This document shows, in pieces, positions 22,720-25,787 of a DNA stretch of 25,787 nucleotides; positions within the stretch are counted from its first letter, which is position 1; each line of letters starts with the position of its first letter. This DNA is from JBDLSY01 sp041170585 (lineage in GTDB: Bacteria > Pseudomonadota > Gammaproteobacteria > Burkholderiales > Burkholderiaceae_C), in assembly GCA_041170585.1 (NCBI GenBank), contig JBEDNN010000043.1, positions 1 to 25,787 on the forward strand, read 5' to 3'. The notes beneath the pieces are model-generated. The model did no database searches. It was not told the origin of the DNA and saw nothing but the letters and a program-made list of their open reading frames with translations. The position numbers and the translations under genes are program-made.

Positions 22720-23442
22720 ATGAAAAAAATTGCTACGGCTGTATTGTTAATTTTAATTATCAATAATGTTTATGCGAAAGACTTGGTTGAGTTTATTGAT
22801 ATAGATCAAAGTCCAATTCCTCTACCACCATTAGAGTTGATAGCCTTAAATAATAACAAAATAAATAAAATTTTGGCAGATGATGGTTTTAGTCATTTAG
22901 AAAAAAAATCTACTGAAATTAATAACTTTACAAATAGCCTCAATATGGCTAAAAGTAAAAAATTAAAATCAATGAAAATAACTAACATTGCTCAGTCTCA
23001 TATAGTGTATGAAAAGCTATCTGATCTTAAATTTTCTTTTAAGCCATTCAACTTTAATCAAGGTAATTTGATTGCTGTTTTACCTCATGGAACATTTAAA
23101 AACAATGTTTGGACGGGAGTAGATCGATTTTTTGATATTCCTAATATCGGCATTGCTCGATTAGAAGAGTTAGATTTAGGTGCAAATCAAGGAAAAGTCT
23201 ATATGTTTAAAACTGAGGTTAATACTAAAGTTAGAGGTAAAGAAGCTATTTCAAAGATTTTTCTAAATAACACTTCAAAGTTAGAAAATATTTCTTGGGT
23301 AGAAAATAATATGAGTTATACTTTAAGTTTTCAACCGATTAAATCTAGTTTGAAAAAAACTGAAGTGAGTAGTTTAAATAGCTCTATGAAGATTATTCAA
23401 CCTACCTTTAGTGCATATTCTCTCACTAAAGAATTAAAATAA
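22720..23442 (+). CDS. unrecognised protein with signal peptide, inserted between rpsG and fusA
   Basis: I do not recognise this 240-aa protein. Residues 1-19 (MKKIATAVLLILIINNVYA) look like a classical Sec signal peptide with a V-Y-A cleavage site, so the product is probably periplasmic or exported. The mature part is rich in Lys, Asn, Ser and Ile, with no cysteine in it and no further membrane helix. The segment ISWVENNMSYTLSF near residue 190 resembles the end of some periplasmic beta-sandwich proteins, but that is a weak impression. I start at the ATG at 22720; a TTG at 22702 lies inside the inverted repeat and would disrupt the signal peptide. Normally rpsG is followed directly by fusA, so this is an insertion into a conserved operon. 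It is 32 bp upstream of fusA in the same direction. The codon use seems more AT-rich than its neighbours. Confidence 0.75.
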   Translation: MKKIATAVLLILIINNVYAKDLVEFIDIDQSPIPLPPLELIALNNNKINKILADDGFSHLEKKSTEINNFTNSLNMAKSKKLKSMKITNIAQSHIVYEKLSDLKFSFKPFNFNQGNLIAVLPHGTFKNNVWTGVDRFFDIPNIGIARLEELDLGANQGKVYMFKTEVNTKVRGKEAISKIFLNNTSKLENISWVENNMSYTLSFQPIKSSLKKTEVSSLNSSMKIIQPTFSAYSLTKELK

Positions 23443-23474
23443 TTATATTTTTCAGTAAAAATTAAGGATTGATA

Positions 23475-25577
23475 ATGGCACGTAAGACCCCTATTAATCG
23501 GTATCGTAATATTGGTATCTCTGCACATATTGATGCAGGTAAAACAACTACGACCGAACGCGTTTTGTTTTATACAGGCGTAAACCACAAAATTGGTGAA
23601 GTTCATGATGGTGCTGCCACAATGGACTGGATGGAGCAAGAGCAAGAACGCGGTATTACTATTACCTCGGCGGCTACTACTTGCTTTTGGTCAGGCATGG
23701 GTAAAACATTTGATGAGCATCGCATTAATATCATTGATACACCAGGACACGTTGATTTCACTATTGAAGTGGAACGCTCTATGCGTGTCTTAGATGGTGC
23801 GTGTATGGTATATTGTGCTGTGGGTGGTGTTCAACCGCAGTCTGAAACTGTATGGCGTCAAGCCAATAAATACAAGGTGCCACGCTTGGCATTTGTCAAT
23901 AAAATGGACCGTACTGGCGCAAACTTTTATAAAGTTTACGAACAAATGAAGTTGCGGTTAAAAGCCAATCCAGTCCCTCTACAAATACCAGTCGGGGCTG
24001 AAGAACACTTTGCTGGCGTCATTGACTTAGTCAAAATGAAGCAAATCATTTGGTCAGAGGAAGACAAGGGCGTCACCTTTACCTACGGTGATATACCTGC
24101 AAATTTACAAGAAAAAGCCAACGAGTTCCGCGAAAAATTAGTTGAGGCTGCTGCTGAAGCGAGCGAAGAACTCATGAACCGCTACCTAGATGGTGGTGAA
24201 TTGACTGAAGATGAAATTAAATTAGCGATTCGTACTCGTACGATTGCTTGTGAAATTCAGCCTATGGTCTGCGGTTCAGCATTTAAAAATAAAGGCGTTC
24301 AAGCTATGTTAGATGCAGTCATTGAATATTTACCATCACCTGTGGACATTCCACCTGTTGGTGGTTTAGATGACTATGAAGAGCCAACCACCCGTCGTGC
24401 TGACGATGAAGAAAAGTTCGCTGCTTTAGCTTTTAAATTGATGAGCGACCCTTTTGTAGGACAATTGACGTTTGTACGTGCTTATTCAGGTATTTTGAAA
24501 AAAGGCGATACGATTTTAAACTCTATTAAAGGCAAAAAAGAACGCATTGGCCGTATCGTACAAATGCATGCTAATCAACGCGAAGAAATTGAAGAGTTAC
24601 GTGCGGGCGATATTGCAGCCTGTGTCGGTCTAAAAGATGTCACCACAGGTGAGACTTTATGTGACCCAGATGCACCCATTATTTTAGAGCGTATGGTGTT
24701 TCCTGAACCTGTTATCTCTCAAGCCGTTGAGCCAAAAACTAAACCCGATCAAGAAAAAATGGGTTTAGCATTACAGCGTTTAGCACAAGAAGATCCTTCT
24801 TTTCGCGTTCGTACTGATGAAGAGTCAGGGCAAACCATTATTTCAGGTATGGGTGAACTACACCTTGAGATTATTGTTGACCGTATGAAACGTGAATTTG
24901 GTGTTGAAGCCAATGTAGGCAAACCACAAGTTGCTTACCGTGAAACGATTCGTAAAAAAGTTGAAGATGTCGAAGGTAAATTTGTGCGTCAGTCTGGCGG
25001 TAAAGGTCAGTATGGGCATGTTGTACTACGCATTGAACCCAATGAAGCGGGTAAAGGTTTTGAGTTTTTAGATGAAATTAAAGGTGGCGTAGTTCCGCGT
25101 GAGTTTATTCCAGCCGTTGAAAAAGGCTTACGTGAAACAATTACAGCAGGCGTATTAGCAGGCTATCCAGTCGTTGATGTAAAAGTTGCTTTAACTTTTG
25201 GTTCATATCATGATGTTGATTCAAACGAAAATGCTTTTAAAATGGCAGCTTCTATTGGGTTTAAAGACGGTTGTCGCAAAGCAAGTCCAGTTATTCTTGA
25301 GCCAATGATGGCAGTTGAAGTTGAAACACCTGAAGATTATGCGGGCAATGTAATGGGTGATTTATCATCACGCCGTGGTATGGTTCAAGGTATGGATGAT
25401 ATGGTGGGTGGTGGTAAGGCGATTAAAGCCGAAGTCCCATTATCAGAAATGTTTGGTTATTCAACGACTTTGCGTTCAATGAGCCAAGGCCGTGCTAGTT
25501 ATACTATGGAGTTCAAACATTATTCTGAAGCACCAAAAAATGTAGCAGAAGCTATCATGGCTGCTAAAGCAAAGTAA
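23475..25577 (+). CDS. fusA: Elongation factor G
   Basis: EF-G is the GTPase that drives ribosomal translocation and, with RRF, recycling. The 700-aa product is full length. The GTPase motifs are AHIDAGKTTT (residues 17-26), RGITITSAATT, DTPGHVDF and NKMD; the later domains include the conserved GMGELHLEI and the C-terminal domain V. The first ~60 residues (for example GVNHKIGEVHDGAATMDWME) look like the Burkholderiales form. The ATG at 23475 has AAGGA 6 nt upstream; a TTG two codons earlier is rejected. tuf does not follow within the 210 bp that remain. Confidence 0.98.
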   Translation: MARKTPINRYRNIGISAHIDAGKTTTTERVLFYTGVNHKIGEVHDGAATMDWMEQEQERGITITSAATTCFWSGMGKTFDEHRINIIDTPGHVDFTIEVERSMRVLDGACMVYCAVGGVQPQSETVWRQANKYKVPRLAFVNKMDRTGANFYKVYEQMKLRLKANPVPLQIPVGAEEHFAGVIDLVKMKQIIWSEEDKGVTFTYGDIPANLQEKANEFREKLVEAAAEASEELMNRYLDGGELTEDEIKLAIRTRTIACEIQPMVCGSAFKNKGVQAMLDAVIEYLPSPVDIPPVGGLDDYEEPTTRRADDEEKFAALAFKLMSDPFVGQLTFVRAYSGILKKGDTILNSIKGKKERIGRIVQMHANQREEIEELRAGDIAACVGLKDVTTGETLCDPDAPIILERMVFPEPVISQAVEPKTKPDQEKMGLALQRLAQEDPSFRVRTDEESGQTIISGMGELHLEIIVDRMKREFGVEANVGKPQVAYRETIRKKVEDVEGKFVRQSGGKGQYGHVVLRIEPNEAGKGFEFLDEIKGGVVPREFIPAVEKGLRETITAGVLAGYPVVDVKVALTFGSYHDVDSNENAFKMAASIGFKDGCRKASPVILEPMMAVEVETPEDYAGNVMGDLSSRRGMVQGMDDMVGGGKAIKAEVPLSEMFGYSTTLRSMSQGRASYTMEFKHYSEAPKNVAEAIMAAKAK

Positions 25578-25622
25578 GTTACTGATTAATCATTTGAATT
25601 ACCAGTAAATACTGCACAAGTA

Positions 25623-25652
25623 ACTAAACCACTAGTAAAATAGCGGTTTAGT
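25623..25652 (+). terminator. possible terminator hairpin after fusA
   Basis: ACTAAACC (25623-25630) and GGTTTAGT (25645-25652) form a perfect 8-bp stem with a 14-nt loop, 45 bp after the fusA stop. The sequence after it (CAAATATT) lacks a T-run, so termination would be weak or factor-assisted. Confidence 0.45.
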
Positions 25653-25675
25653 CAAATATTAGCGTAATTTAACTT

Positions 25676-25787
25676 ATTTAATAATTTAATAATTTAATAA
25701 TTTAATAATTTAATAATTTAATAATTTAATAATTTAATAATTTAATAATTTAATAATTTAATAATTTAATAATTTAATAATTTAATA
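25676..25787. repeat. 8-bp tandem repeat running off the window end
   Basis: The unit TTTAATAA (any phase) is repeated perfectly from 25676 to the last base: 112 bp, 14 copies, with no mismatch. A degenerate copy precedes it. It is pure A/T and non-coding, and its full length is not known because the window stops inside it. Confidence 0.95.

Noticed and set aside
25676..25787. possible telomere-like chromosome end
   Set aside because: The repeat is pure A/T and next to a housekeeping operon, and the sequence end is only the window edge; a microsatellite explains it.

Overview
This is a gene-dense bacterial chromosome segment with very AT-rich intergenic DNA. The proteins look betaproteobacterial, most probably Burkholderiales. 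The clearest signs are the long DUF3683 FAD/Fe-S oxidoreductase, a stand-alone RnfB-type ferredoxin protein, the hisE-HIT-tatABC block, a dciA/M23-peptidase divergent pair, and an EF-G whose N-terminus matches the Burkholderiales type from memory. Low GC, A/T-rich low-complexity inserts in proteins, and many short tandem repeats suggest a lineage that has drifted to low GC. I cannot name the genus.

Layout. Positions 1-649 are a non-coding AT-rich leader with a 114-bp MITE-like element. Then come an unusual FtsZ-family gene and rnr (RNase R), a tusA-like gene on the minus strand, and the plus-strand block hisE, HIT, tatA, tatB, tatC and an rnfB-like ferredoxin. On the minus strand follow rpmG/rpmB (L33, L28), a second copy of the MITE-like element, ridA, a class I methyltransferase, topB (topoisomerase III) and a dciA/DUF721 gene. 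Divergent from dciA are an M23 peptidase, the 1365-aa FAD/Fe-S oxidoreductase, a DMT transporter and a CbiX/SirB-type chelatase. The last 4.4 kb is a str operon (rpsL, rpsG, fusA) with an unrecognised secreted-protein gene and a dense inverted-repeat element between rpsG and fusA. The window ends inside an 8-bp tandem repeat.

Functions. Most genes are housekeeping: translation (S12, S7, EF-G, L28, L33), twin-arginine export (TatABC), RNA decay (RNase R), topology and replication (TopB, DciA-like), cell wall and division (FtsZ family, M23), histidine synthesis (HisE), sulfur and tetrapyrrole metabolism (TusA-like, CbiX-like), and redox (RnfB-like, DUF3683 protein).

Most unusual points. (1) The FtsZ-family protein has a ~120-residue insert before the GTPase domain, a Lys inside the GGGTGTG loop, and a tandemly doubled C-terminal partner-binding peptide. 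(2) Two 114-bp elements have matching terminal inverted repeats and perfect 8-bp target duplications. (3) A 91-bp element between rpsG and the unknown gene is almost entirely made of nested inverted repeats. (4) A signal-peptide protein of unknown function sits inside the str operon. No rRNA, tRNA or CRISPR array was seen.
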